Notes: generated by a model from the letters alone, not told the origin. A DNA stretch of 64,000 nt from Spinacia oleracea (GCF_020520425.1 NC_079488.1:8719747-8783746), one strand, 5' to 3'; shown: positions 11,256 to 22,893, counted from the first letter of the stretch. Program-made: numbers and translations.

Positions 11256-12663
11256 TGAAGGAAATAATGCCCTTGGTCCAAGTATGCATTCTATGTTAAG
11301 TCTAATAAATGCGGTTCAGTATTAATTAACAAGTTAATAAATCAGTGAGATCAAGTGAGCTGAATGCCTAGCTAGAGGCCGCTTCAGTTCAAGTGGAATT
11401 AATGATATTAATCCACAGCTTACTCTTGACTGAACCCGTAGGGTCACACAAATAGTACGTAAACGGATCAAGTATTTAATGGCATTAAATACTCCATCTA
11501 TGAATATTCGGAACCAACGGATCTTGGTTTCAGTGGGAGCTAAGATCGTCACAGGCAAGAAATGAATACTCCGGAAACGATGATATTGCCGGAAACGGAA
11601 ATATGGATCGTATCGGAAATATAAATATTATCCAAGTCGTAGATGTTGCCGGAAACGGAAACATGGTACCTATCGGAAAATATTATCGGAAATGGAAATA
11701 TTGCCAGAATCGGAAATATTGCCGGAAACGGAAATATTGTCAGAATCGGAAATATTACCGGAATCGGAAAATAATTCCGGAAACGGAAATATTAAATATT
11801 TGTTCGAAACGGAAATTAATTCCGGAATCGGAAATATTAAATATTGTTCGTATCGAAAATGAATTCCGGAATCGGAAAATTTAATCGGAAGCGCATCGTA
11901 CGAATAAGCATCGGACGAGGCCTGCCGGACGAGGCCCAGCACGAAGCCAGGCCATCGCCCAGCAAGCCAAGCGCGCCGCACAAACAGCCACGCCAGGCCC
12001 AGCGCAAGGCCAGGCCCAGCAGGCTGCGCAGCGCGCACAGCGCGCACAACACGCGCAACGCGCAGCGCGCGCGGGCGCTGCGTGGGCTGCTGCTCGCGCG
12101 CACGCATGGGGGCCCATCGTGGCTGCCGTGCGTGTGTGTGCAAGTGTTTGTGTTCGTGCACGTTTCCTAAAACATGCAGAGTTCGGTTAATGATTAAATT
12201 CCTAATTCTATTTGATAAATTAATTGAATTAGAGTTCTTGTAGGATTCTAGGTTTAATTAATTTGTATCTGAATAGGATTTCGATTCCCTTTCCATACCC
12301 CTATAAATATGAGGCTAGGGCTCACAATTTATAACAAGTTTCAAAGTATTCAAAGTGAGTTTTGAGAGAAAAATTCAGTCACACATTTGCCTATAAAGTG
12401 CCGAAAATAATAGTACCTTAAGGGCGATTCTAGTTGGTCAATCTTAAGGCGGATCCGGACGTGCTGTGGACTATCTACGGAGGGACGACACTTGGAGTCC
12501 TAAAGACTTGTTCTTGTTCGGTTCGGGCGCAGCTAGGGAAGGCACGCAACAAAGAGTATGCATCTAAATTATGCTAAATGATTATGTGTAAATAATATGT
12601 AATCCTGGGTTAATGGTTGTTTCCGCATGATTTATGTAATATCATATGTATCATAACCTAACA
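11256..12663 (+). repeat. 3' LTR of copia element 1
   Basis: This LTR is 1408 bp and matches 2175-3555 except for a few substitutions and a 27-bp expansion in the CGCGCA-rich stretch near 12030-12060. It is followed by the GTGAT target duplication at 12664-12668. Confidence 0.93.
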
Positions 12664-12668
12664 GTGAT

Positions 12669-13053
12669 GACCCAATCTTGGTGAGCAGTCTCTAGGGATC
12701 AATAAGCATCGTCCATTACAGGTTTGAAGGTGATGCATCATGGGGTTCGGGATTGAAGAGCGGTGTAGTTATTAAATTGTTTTGTTTTAAGTTTGATGTT
12801 GAATTTGTTTGGCCTGTTTTAAAGAGACTCGAACTTTGTTTTAATTAATTACGTTGACTTTGTTTTGTTGGTTGGTTTTAGATTTTATTCCGTAGTTGAC
12901 TTATTTAAATTATTAAAGTTAGTTATTATGTTTTCCGCTGCAAAATTCTGAATAAGCCGATACGTTTTCACACGGGCGATAATGCCTTGATAATTCTCTA
13001 CGTTTTATATAAAAAGGTTATTTTAGAAAAGAGGGAACTGTCGGGGTGTTACA
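12669..13053 (+). repeat. Ty3-gypsy-like 5' LTR, right end
   Basis: Continuation of 1-2169 beyond copia element 1. It ends GTCGGGGTGTTACA. From 13054 a degenerate site, TGGTATTTTGGAGC, resembles a primer binding site, so 13053 is taken as the LTR boundary. The remainder is noncoding. Confidence 0.55.
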
Positions 13054-13374
13054 AAGTGGTATTTTGGAGCTATAGGTTTTATTGATTTTTCGTTTTTACT
13101 TTTTAAATTTTTAGGCGCCTAAACTAGCTAGTTTCCTAAAACGAATTTCCTAGAATTGAGCTTCTACTTATTATATCATTAAAAAAATGCGTACTTTTTT
13201 TTGGGGGACCAACTTCATTTTATTTTGTTCGAAAGTATATTAACATTTCTTATTTAAGTTCGGAATTAACTTATTTATTCGAAACTTTTCGTTTATGTGA
13301 ATTAAGTACGTTTTTCTTTATTTTCGAAATTAAATTAAATATATTCGAAAAAAATAAAATAAAAATCTTATTCC

Positions 13375-13540
13375 TTAAGTATATTTATTCGTTTAATATT
13401 TATTCGTTTAATAAATATTTATTCGTTTATTATTTATTCGTTTAATAAAAATTTCTTATTATTTATTCGTTTAAAAAAAAAAAAAAATCGTTTATTATTT
13501 ATTCGTTTAATAATTTTTTTTTTTTTTAATCGTTCTTGTT
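13375..13540 (+). repeat. AT-rich ATTTATTCGTTTAATA tandem repeat
   Basis: Six or more imperfect copies of a TTTATTCGTTTAATAA-like word, separated by A or T homopolymers of about 10-14 bases. Confidence 0.8.
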
Positions 13541-14231
13541 TTATTCTTTAAATTCTTCAATGTTTGACCTATTATGATTTATTATGAGAGATGGGTAATA
13601 TAGGAAAGGGCATATGGGATAGAATTATATGTGCATTAGTAGTTAATTGCTAGCATAAGAATTAATTGCTATGTGCATGTGTTAAATGTTTAACTGTTGC
13701 ATGTAAATGTGCATAGAAATTGTTTGATTCCACCAAACTTATTGTTTTATTGAATTCTGATTATGCTTTGGTTGGGAAATCGTTAGTAAGATCTTAAGTT
13801 GTTTGTTTCATGAATAAAACGCTTCTTTCCAAGTACACCAACATAAGATCCTTTGAGAAGATCGACGAATACTGAGGATCTAGATTTCACTTCACAAATT
13901 TCCAAGGAAAGAACAGATAGACAAGATGCCTTAAACATTTGAAGTTGTAATAGTTAGTTTGTTCTTAAATGTTTTGGAGAATAAGTAGCAAAGCTACAAC
14001 AGTTTAAAGTTAAAGTAATAGGAGTTTAAGTTATTCTTTATTCTTTTCAAGGATGTATTAAACCTTTATAGAATTAGCAATAAAAGTTAAAGTATTCGTT
14101 TCCAATATGAGAATTCCATAATTCGCCCAACAATAGTTTATGTTTATGTCATAGAACCTTTATTTTATTTTAGGACAAATATAGTGTTATGGTTTAGGAA
14201 GTGTTATCAACATTTTTTAGTTACCCTGTTA

Positions 14232-14402
14232 ATTGGTAATAGCCTATCTTGCGAAATATTTTTGTTTACATCTTAATTACCCTGTTAATTTTGCTAACAT
14301 TTTGCATCCATTCTATCTGACGTAATGACCAAAGGATTGTGTGACACACCAAGGTTTCAAACCATTTCGTTATATGTCTTAAGAAGGATTATTAGAAATT
14401 AA
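14232..14402 (+). repeat. Diverged duplicate, copy A (copy B at 25102-25252)
   Basis: Starts ATTGGTAATAGCCTATCTTGC and matches the sequence directly right of copia element 2, with substitutions and small indels. Before element 2 inserted, the two copies lay about 0.5 kb apart in direct orientation. Confidence 0.85.
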
Positions 14403-14747
14403 CTTCCCGAGTGATTCGCACAGTTATTTCTCTTGTTAGTCACCAACTTTAGATTATGGTCATTACCAATTACCTATATGTTGTGGATACCACCTGGCTA
14501 TTACCATGCTGTGATATGGTACCTTCTTTGCATTACGTATATGCAACACCATACCAATTACCTTTCTGCATCCCCATACTAGTAACTTTGCGCCTTGTTT
14601 ACATTTGTTTGTAATCGTGTAGAATTGAAGTTGTTTCTTCGGTGACTACCAAGCACACGTTATGTGATTACCAACCTATTTCGAATAGGTCCAAGCACTA
14701 ATCAATACGCATCTTTTAGTTTTGGGAAGTACTAAGATAGTAATTGG

Positions 14748-16091
14748 TGAAGGAAATAATGCCCTTGGTCCAAGTATGCATTCTATGTTAAGTCTAATAA
14801 ATGCGGTTCAGTATTAATTAACAAGTTAATAATTCAGTGAGATCAAGTGAGCTGAATGCCTAGCTAGAGGCCGCTTCAGTTCAAGTGGAATTAATGATAT
14901 TAATCCACAGCTTACTCTTGACTGAACCCGTAGGGTCACACAAATAGTACGTAAACGGATCAAGTATTTAATGGCATTAAATACTCCATCTATGAATATT
15001 CGGAACCGACGGATCTTGGTTTCAGTGGGAGCTAAGATCGTCACAGGCAAGAAATGAATACTCCGGAAACGATGATATTGCCGGAAACGGAAATATGGAT
15101 CGTGTCGGAAATATGAATATTATCCAAGTCGTAGATGTTGCCGGAAACGGAAACATGGTACGTATCGGAAAATATTATTGGAAATGGAAATATTACCAGA
15201 ATCGGAAATATTGCCGGAAACGGAAATATTGTCAGAATCGGAAATATTGCCGGAATCGGAAAATAATTCCGGAAACGGAAATATTAAATATTTGTTCGAA
15301 ACGGAAATTAATTCCGGAATCGGAAATATTAAATATTGTTCGTATCGGAAATAGATTCCGGAAATGGAAATTTAATCGGAAGCGTATCGTACGAATTAGC
15401 ATCGGACGAGGCCTGCCGGACGAAGGCCCAGCACGAAGCCGGGCCATCGCCCAGCAAGCACGCACGCCACAAGCCCAGCGCGCGCCAAGGCCACGGATGC
15501 GTGGGCCGCGCTGCATGGGCTGCTGCTCGCATGCGCATGGGCAGCCCTTGTGGCTGCCGTGTGTGTGTGTGAGTTTGTGCTCATGCGTGATTCCTGAATC
15601 TGCAAGAGTCAGTGTATGATTAAATTTCTATTCCTAATTGGATAAATTAATTAAATAGAATTCATGTAGGATTCTAATTTCAATTAATTCGTATCCTACT
15701 AGGATTACGATTCCTTTTCCATAACTCTATAAATAAAGGCCTAGGGGTCATAATTTATACACAAGTTTCAAAGTATTCAAAAGTGAGTTTTTGAGAGAAA
15801 ATTAAAACACATCTTGCTCATAAAGTGCCGAAATTTTCTAGTACCTTAAGGGCGATTCTAGTTGGTCAATCTTAAGGCGGATCCGGACGTGCTGTGGACT
15901 ATCTACGGAGGGACGACACTTGGAGTCCTAAAAGACTTGTTCTTGTTCGGTTCGGGCGCAGCTAGGGAGGGCACGCAACAAAGAGTATGCATCTAAATTA
16001 TGCTATATGATTATGTGTAAATAATATGTTGTCCTGGGTTAATGGTTGTTTCCGCATGATCTATGTAATGTCATATGAATCATAACCTACA
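14748..16091 (+). repeat. 5' LTR of copia element 2
   Basis: 1344 bp, TGAAGG...CCTACA. It contains the CGGAAA array at 15060-15383, a GC-rich block at 15410-15560, a TATA-like CTATAAATAAAGG near 15727, and the conserved R/U5 block at about 15838-15990. Confidence 0.95.
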
Positions 16092-16092
16092 G

Positions 16093-16108
16093 TGGTATCA
16101 CGAGCCCC
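16093..16108 (+). other. Primer binding site of copia element 2
   Basis: TGGTATCACGAGCC, the same bulged initiator-Met type as in elements 1 and 3. Confidence 0.8.
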
Positions 16109-18834
16109 TTATTATTTTCATAATCTAAATTGCATGAACATGGTTAAATATTACAAATTTGCAAGAATTAAAAGGGGTGATTAATTTTCGTAATTGTTAA
16201 TTAATTGCAAATTGCGTTTATTTAATTATACGTACGCAGTTTTTCGGCAGTTTCTTCGTTACTCATCCGAATTGTGTGATTTTTGTGTCAATTCCGCATG
16301 TAAAAGGCATTCTAAAATTTTGACAAAAATAGTATTTTTCTGCCGAACCCAGAATTCTCAAATTCGAAGCCTAACTATGACTTTTCGAAGGTTTTAGTTT
16401 TTCGAATGCAAAATTTCGTAAATTTAAGATGTTAAATTAAATATTTGCGATTCTTGTTGATAAATCTTGAATTTTTGATTGACCTACTGCATATGTTTAA
16501 CAAGTTTGAATGCCTAGTCTTGTTAATTATGCAATCTAATTTGTAATTATGATTAATTTGTTGAAAATTAGAATAATTTAGAATTAATTTGATTTTCATA
16601 ATTAATTGTAATTTAATTAGAAACCTATGATTAAAAACCACCATAAAAATTGTAAATTTACGATAAATTTTAAATTTTTATGACCTAGACTTGAATCCAT
16701 AACAATCGGAAATCAATTGGATAATAAATTTTCGATTTTTCGCCCTAAAATTATGAAATTAATATTTTTTATTAATTTGTCATTAATTTTAAATATAAAT
16801 TTTAAATTTTATGCGATTCGTTCAAATAACTTGCACGCACGAAGCAATGGACGCTTCGTGTTACCCTTAAGGGGTGTTGTATAATGCGGGCATGAGACGA
16901 CGAGCAAGGGAGCTCGTCGCCCGTGCGGCACGAATGCAATGAGCAAGGGCGTAGTGCACGAGCACAAGGCAGCAGCCCTGCCTTGTGTCGTGTGCCACGA
17001 GCAATGAACGAATGGGCATGGGCGAGGGGCGAGCCAAGGCAGTCGCGTGTGGGCAGCAAGCGAGCTGCGCCACAGCGCGCGCTGCCCCGCACAAGAGCGC
17101 GCAGCCTCGCGCGCAGCGAGCGCAAGCTCGCGTGCCACGAGCGCTGCGCCCAGCATCACTCGCGCGCACAGCGCGCGATGTCGCGCGCCCAGCGAGCGAT
17201 GTCGCGCACCAGCGAGCGATGGCTCGCGCCCCAGCGAGCGATGGCTCGCGCGCACAGCGCGCGATGTCGCCCGCCCAGCGAGCGATGTCGCGCCCCAGCG
17301 AGCGATGGCTCGCGCGCACAGCGAGCGAGCCAGCGCGCCCAGCGAGCGATCTCGCGCGCGCGCACTGCGAGCGATAGCTCGCGTGCGATGGGGCGCTGTG
17401 CGGAGGCTTGCGCATGGGCTGCGCGCACATGGCCAGCAATGGCTGTGTGCGTACGGCCCATGGGCGTGCAACGCGTAGGGTGTTTGCGTTACGATTAGAT
17501 CGTTTTGAATGTTTAATTTAAAAATTTCAGTTCACGTAATTTTAATTAATTTTAAAATTAATAATTTGAATTAATTTCTTGGATTTTAATTTTGAATATT
17601 ATAATTATAATAAATGGAATTTATTCTAATTATTTTACTAAAATTAAAATCATGAATTAATTTAAATGCGACTGAAATTAAATTAAATTTTTGGATTCAA
17701 TTATAAATTTATATGAGCTTTAAATTTTAATTAAATTTGTATGTTTCCGGTCAGACTAGAAATACAATTTTATGTTTAAAATTAGTAAAGCATATGAATT
17801 TATTGGTTTGAGTGGGAGCGCTTTTTAGTCATAAACTCTTGATTAGGTCTACAAATCCTTAAGGTTAAAACAACTCGATTAGAATTAATAAGGACTGAAT
17901 AATTGGTAGATTATTGGTGCCCTTGATTAATTGCAGCAAATGTTTACGTGATGCATAATGTGTTTTACTAACCAGCTATGTGGGCCATTCATGATAATGA
18001 ATGGGTGAATGGTATATATTGTATATGTACTGTTTTGCAGGTTATGAAGTGACTAGTATGGCCCAAATAGGATAGAAAATATGGTCTGCGTACCATTAAT
18101 TTGAATGTAATTGGTCTAAAGCACCAAAGTTATTTTTCAATTCAAATATGGTCTGCGTACCATCAAATAGTTGTAATTAGTTATAGCTTATCCTATTTGA
18201 AGAAAATGGTGCCTCCCACGGAGATTTTCAAGACGGACTTTGAAGTCAAAGCTTCAAGATGAAGTCGGGCCATACTAGATCACAAATATCTTATGCATGT
18301 TTTAAGTTATTTATTGCTTTAAATATGTCTTAAAATGCATGAGATCAAAAGCTTGATTATGTTGCATGATTAAGGATTTTAGTTCACTTAAAATCTAACC
18401 AACATAGTAAGAGCCTTAAGTTCCAAACTTAAAAATTGAGTTAAAAGGTGCCATGCCAAAATATACACTTGCTTGGATATCCTTTACATCAATCTAGTAA
18501 TAGTTTTCGCTCAGCGAGGTGTTACTTATTGGTCCTAAAGGGGCAAGGTACACAAATAATTGTGAGTACATGTTAGTTTTGGTGAAACTCAACGATATAA
18601 GTAAGGAGTCCTTTTATGTCGTGGCAAATTCGATAGGTTTACCTAATAAGTTCTTAGACGTACCTATCAACCAAGAATAGTTTCTAGACTATTAGCAAAA
18701 GGCTTTTGCTTACCTAAGATGTTCTAGGATTAAGTCGACAAACTGTGCTTAGTTCTTCAATGATTTTAGGATCTTGGAATCATTTTATTCACACCTGCCG
18801 GAACACATAACTTGAATAAAATGCTTAATAAACA
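16109..18834 (+). other. Long untranslated leader of copia element 2
   Basis: About 2.7 kb of AT-rich DNA with a GC-rich island at about 16870-17480 containing the 21-bp minisatellite (about 17155-17380). TTTTGCAG|GTTATG at 18034 and TTCAATTGTAG|TTTTTAATATG just before the Gag start resemble splice acceptors, so part of this leader could be removed as an intron. No credible gene is present. Confidence 0.7.
17155..17380 (+). repeat. GC-rich minisatellite in the leader of element 2
   Basis: CAGCGAGCGATG units of about 21 bp with variants and deletions, rearranged relative to element 1. It is the source of spurious two-strand ORFs. Confidence 0.88.
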
Positions 18835-21800
18835 TTGAATTATGCATGTGTGCTAGAATTTAAGTTTATTAAGAGAAACTGTGAATGGTTATTTATTTGT
18901 TTATTCTTTTCAATTGTAGTTTTTAATATGGCAAACAACAATTCATTCAACATTCGATCAATTCTCGAAAAGGAGAAGTTGAACGGGAAAAACTTCCTTG
19001 ACTGGCAAAGGAACTTGCAAATAGTTCTTATGCAGGAAGAAAAGGAGTATGTCCTAGATGAGGCGATGCCCGAAGCTCCTGGCGACGGGGTCACTCAGGC
19101 TGCCCTCAATCGTTGGATTGATGCCAACAAGGATGTGAAATGTCTAATGCTCGCCACCATGAGTGCGGATCTGCAGAAAACGTTCATCAACTCAGATGCT
19201 TTCACAATCATCAGTGAGTTGAAGAACATGTTCCAAGATCTGGCTCGAGTCGAAAGATTCGAGACTCATAGGCAAATTCTTGAGACCAAGCTTAAGAAAG
19301 GCGAGCCCGTAAGTCCACATGTTCTCAAAATGATTGGACTCATTGAGAATATGAGTCGGCTGGATCAGCAATTTTCTCAGGAAATGGCTATAGACACCAT
19401 CCTCCATTCTCTTCATAGCGGGTATGATCAGTTCAAACTGAACTACAGTATGAATAGTCTGGACAAAACGCTCACTGAGCTTCACGGTATGCTGAAGACC
19501 GCTGAAAAGACGCTCAAAAGTGATAAGCAGGATGTGCTTATGGTGCGTGGGGACAAGTTCAAGAAATCTGGAAAGAAGAGGAATGCTAAGAAAGGTGGCA
19601 ACAAGGCCAGCCCAACTAAGCAAACTGGCGCCAAATCTGCAAAGAGGAAGGTCAGTCAACCCACTTCTGAATCCGAATGCTTCTACTGCAAGAAGAAGGG
19701 GCATTGGAAGAGAGATTGCTTGAAGCTAAAGGAAGATCAGAAGAACGGAACAGTCGTTCCATCTTCAGGTATTTTCGTTATAGACTGTATACTTGCTAAT
19801 TCAACTTCTTGGGTATTAGATACAGGTTGTGGCTCACACTTATGTTCCAATCCACAGGGACTAAGAAGAAGTAGAAAGTTAAGCAAGGGTGAAGTCGACC
19901 TACGAGTGGGAAATGGAGCACGGATTGCTGCATTAGCCGTAGGAACTTACTATTTGTCGTTGCCCTCCGGGCTAGTTTTGGAACTGGAAGAATGTTTCCA
20001 TGTTCCAAGTCTTACTAAAAACATCATTTCAGTTTCTTGCTTAGATGCTAAGGGATTTTCCTTTATAATAAAAGACAATAGTTGTTCGTTTTATTTTAAA
20101 GAGATGTTTTATGGATCTGCTAGATTAGTCAATGGACTTTATTTATTAGATCACGACAAACAAGTATATAACATAAATACCAAAAAGGCCAAAAAGGATG
20201 ATTCAGATCTCACCTATCTGTGGCATTGTCGATTAGGCCATATAAACTTGAAACGCTTAGAAAGACTTCAAAGGGAAGGAATTCTAGAACCATTTGACTT
20301 AGAGGATTATGGTAAATGCGAATCATGTTTACTTGGCAAAATGACAAAGCAACCTTTCTCTAAAGTTGGAGAAAGAGCAAATGAACTATTGGGTTTAATC
20401 CATACAGATGTATGTGGACCAATGAGTACAAATGCTAGAGGTGGTTTCAGCTACTTTATCACTTTCACTGATGACTTCAGTAGGTATGGTTATGTCTACC
20501 TAATGAAGCATAAGTCTGAATCCTTTGACAAATTCAAGGAATTTCAGAGTGAAGTAGAGAATCAATTAGGCAAGAAGATCAAGGCACTGCGGTCTGATAG
20601 AGGCGGTGAATATCTGAGCTATGAATTTGATGACCATCTGAAAGAATGTGGAATTCTATCAGAATTGACTCCTCCTGGAACACCACAATGGAACGGTGTG
20701 TCAGAACGGAGGAACAGAACCTTGCTAGACATGGTCAGGTCAATGATGGGTCAGGCCGAACTTCCATTAGAATTTTGGGGACATGCACTAAATACAGCTG
20801 CACTCACTATAAATAGAGCTCCGTCTAAAGCTGTCGAAAAGACTCCATACGAATTATGGTTTGGAAAGCCTCCAAATGTGTCTTTTCTTAAGATTTGGGG
20901 ATGTGAAGTATACGTCAAACGATTAATTTCAGACAAACTTCATCCAAAATCTGACAAATGTATCCTTGTGGGCTACCCAAAGGAAACAAAGGGGTATTAC
21001 TTCTACAATACATCTGAGAACAAAGTGTTTGTTGCTCGAGATGGTGTCTTTTTGGAGAAGAATCATATTTCCAAAATGACAAGTGGGAGAAAAGTAGACC
21101 TCGAAGAAATTCGAGTCGAACAACAAACTCTAGAGAATGCTCAAGATGACATTCAGGATGAAACTCAGAGATCTTTAGAAGAATCTGGTGAGAATCATGG
21201 TCAATCTAGAAATGTTACCCCGCGTAGATCGCAAAGATATAGATCTCAACCGGAAAGGTACTTAGGTATTTTGACGAACGAGAGCTATGACGTTCTATTA
21301 CTTGAAAGTGATGAACCTGCGACTTACAAGCAAGCTATGACGAGCCCTAGCTTCAAGCAGTGGCAAGAAGCCATGCAATCTGAATTAGACTCCATGTCTG
21401 AAAACCAAGTATGGGATTTGGTCGATTTGCCAGATGGCTACCAAGCCATTGGAAGCAAATGGGTTTTCAAACTGAAAAAGGACAAGGATGGGAAACTTGA
21501 AGTTTTCAAAGCTAGATTGGTTGCAAAAGGTTACAGGCAAGTCCACGGTGTGGATTACGATGAAACCTTTTCACCAGTTGCAATGCTAAAGTCTATTCGA
21601 ATAATGTTAGCAATCGCTGCATATTACGATTACGAAATATGGCAGATGGATGTCAAAACTGCTTTCTTAAACGGCGTTTTAACAGAAACTGTGTTTATGA
21701 CACAGCCTGAAGGTTTTGAGGATCCAAAGAATGCTAAAAAGGTATGCAAGCTAAAGAAGTCAATCTACGGATTGAAGCAGGCATCCAGGAGCTGGAATAT

Positions 21801-22893
21801 ACGTTTTGATGAAGCAGTCAGTGACTTTGGTTTCATCAAGAACGCGGACGAATCTTGTGTATACAAGAAGGTCAGTGGGAGCAAAATTGCTTTCCTAGTA
21901 TTATATGTCGACGACATATTGCTTATCGGAAATGACATTCCTATGTTGAACTCTGTCAAGATTTGGCTTGGGAAATGTTTTTCGATGAAGGATCTAGGAG
22001 AAGCACAGTACATATTGGGCATCAAGATTTACAGAGATAGATCTAAAAAGATGATTGGACTTAGTCAAAGCACTTATATCAATAAGGTGCTTGATAGGTT
22101 CAAGATGGCGGACTCCAAGCGAGGCTACCTACCCATGTCTCATGGAATGACTCTAAGCAAGACTCAGTGCCCAAAAACACTTGATGAGCGTAGACGAATG
22201 AATGGGATTCCATATGCATCATTGATTGGTTCAATAATGTATGCTATGATATGTACACGCCCGGATGTTGCGTACGCACTCAGTGCTACGAGCAGATACC
22301 AGTCAGACCCAGGAGAGGCGCATTGGACTGCTGCCAAGAACATTCTGAAATACCTGAAAAGGCACAAAGATGACTTCCTAGTCTATGGTGGAGATGATGA
22401 ATTAATTGTTAAAGGCTATACGGACGCAAGTTTCCAAACCGACAAAGATGATTTCAGATCACAGTCTGGGTTTGTCTTCTGCCTCAACGGAGGAGCAGTA
22501 AGCTGGAAAAGTGCTAAGCAAAGCACCATTGCGGATTCTACAACTGAAGCGGAGTACATTGCTGCACATGAAGCAGCAAAGGAAGCTATATGGCTAAGGA
22601 AGTTCATAGGAGAACTTGGTGTAGTCCCCTCCATTAAAGGACCAATAGCCCTGTATTGTGATAATAACGGAGCTATTGCACAGGCAAAAGAGCCTAGACA
22701 CCACCAGAAAGTCAAGCATGTACTTCGTAGATTTCACCTTCTACGAGAGTTCGTTGAAAGAAAAGAAGTCGAGATAAGCAAAATTGGAACTGATGACAAC
22801 ATATCAGATCCATTAACTAAACCTCTGCCGCAAGCGAAGCACAACTCGCACACTGCAGCTATGGGAATCAAGCATATTGGAGAATGGCTTTGA
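18835..22893 (+). CDS. gag-pol: Ty1-copia Gag-Pol polyprotein (element 2), apparently intact
   Basis: A single 1352-codon frame. The likely translation start is the second Met at 18928 (MANNNSF), because the first 31 residues are probably leader; a TTGTAG acceptor-like site lies just upstream. Residue numbers count from 18835. Gag is at about 32-260, with a CX2CX4HX4C zinc knuckle at 282-295 (CFYCKKKGHWKRDC). The aspartic protease has D329-T-G. Integrase has its zinc-binding segment from about 463 (WHCRLGH) and a catalytic triad D525, D588, E624 with the canonical 35-residue last spacing. Reverse transcriptase has YVDD at 1024-1027. RNase H follows with D1197 in YTDASF and ends SDPLTKPLPQ. 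These activities package, reverse-transcribe and integrate the element RNA. The order integrase-RT-RNase H is diagnostic of Ty1-copia. No frameshift or stop is visible; lineage within copia is not assigned. Confidence 0.96.
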   Translation: MNYACVLEFKFIKRNCEWLFICLFFSIVVFNMANNNSFNIRSILEKEKLNGKNFLDWQRNLQIVLMQEEKEYVLDEAMPEAPGDGVTQAALNRWIDANKDVKCLMLATMSADLQKTFINSDAFTIISELKNMFQDLARVERFETHRQILETKLKKGEPVSPHVLKMIGLIENMSRLDQQFSQEMAIDTILHSLHSGYDQFKLNYSMNSLDKTLTELHGMLKTAEKTLKSDKQDVLMVRGDKFKKSGKKRNAKKGGNKASPTKQTGAKSAKRKVSQPTSESECFYCKKKGHWKRDCLKLKEDQKNGTVVPSSGIFVIDCILANSTSWVLDTGCGSHLCSNPQGLRRSRKLSKGEVDLRVGNGARIAALAVGTYYLSLPSGLVLELEECFHVPSLTKNIISVSCLDAKGFSFIIKDNSCSFYFKEMFYGSARLVNGLYLLDHDKQVYNINTKKAKKDDSDLTYLWHCRLGHINLKRLERLQREGILEPFDLEDYGKCESCLLGKMTKQPFSKVGERANELLGLIHTDVCGPMSTNARGGFSYFITFTDDFSRYGYVYLMKHKSESFDKFKEFQSEVENQLGKKIKALRSDRGGEYLSYEFDDHLKECGILSELTPPGTPQWNGVSERRNRTLLDMVRSMMGQAELPLEFWGHALNTAALTINRAPSKAVEKTPYELWFGKPPNVSFLKIWGCEVYVKRLISDKLHPKSDKCILVGYPKETKGYYFYNTSENKVFVARDGVFLEKNHISKMTSGRKVDLEEIRVEQQTLENAQDDIQDETQRSLEESGENHGQSRNVTPRRSQRYRSQPERYLGILTNESYDVLLLESDEPATYKQAMTSPSFKQWQEAMQSELDSMSENQVWDLVDLPDGYQAIGSKWVFKLKKDKDGKLEVFKARLVAKGYRQVHGVDYDETFSPVAMLKSIRIMLAIAAYYDYEIWQMDVKTAFLNGVLTETVFMTQPEGFEDPKNAKKVCKLKKSIYGLKQASRSWNIRFDEAVSDFGFIKNADESCVYKKVSGSKIAFLVLYVDDILLIGNDIPMLNSVKIWLGKCFSMKDLGEAQYILGIKIYRDRSKKMIGLSQSTYINKVLDRFKMADSKRGYLPMSHGMTLSKTQCPKTLDERRRMNGIPYASLIGSIMYAMICTRPDVAYALSATSRYQSDPGEAHWTAAKNILKYLKRHKDDFLVYGGDDELIVKGYTDASFQTDKDDFRSQSGFVFCLNGGAVSWKSAKQSTIADSTTEAEYIAAHEAAKEAIWLRKFIGELGVVPSIKGPIALYCDNNGAIAQAKEPRHHQKVKHVLRRFHLLREFVERKEVEISKIGTDDNISDPLTKPLPQAKHNSHTAAMGIKHIGEWL

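Larger units (their letters stand above)
2175..12663 (+). mobile_element. Copia element 1: full-length, non-autonomous LTR retrotransposon
   Basis: A complete LTR retrotransposon of about 10.5 kb. LTRs lie at 2175-3555 and 11256-12663, both TG...CA, and the 5-bp target duplication GTGAT is at 2170-2174 and 12664-12668. It has a primer binding site at 3557, a leader of about 2.8 kb, a decayed gag-pol region and a polypurine tract just before 11256. The two LTRs look almost identical apart from a 27-bp difference in a GC-rich stretch and a few substitutions, so insertion was recent. It contains no long reading frame. Its LTRs, leader and 3' noncoding block closely match copia elements 2 and 3, which still encode Gag-Pol. 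I infer that it was copied by proteins supplied in trans. Confidence 0.93.
13054..14742 (+). other. Noncoding interior of the old gypsy-like element
   Basis: I see no gene. An AT-rich TTTATTCGTTTAATAA-type repeat lies at about 13375-13540 with homopolymer runs. The segment 14232-14402 recurs in diverged form at 25102-25252. The stretch is interrupted by copia element 2 at 14748. Confidence 0.45.
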
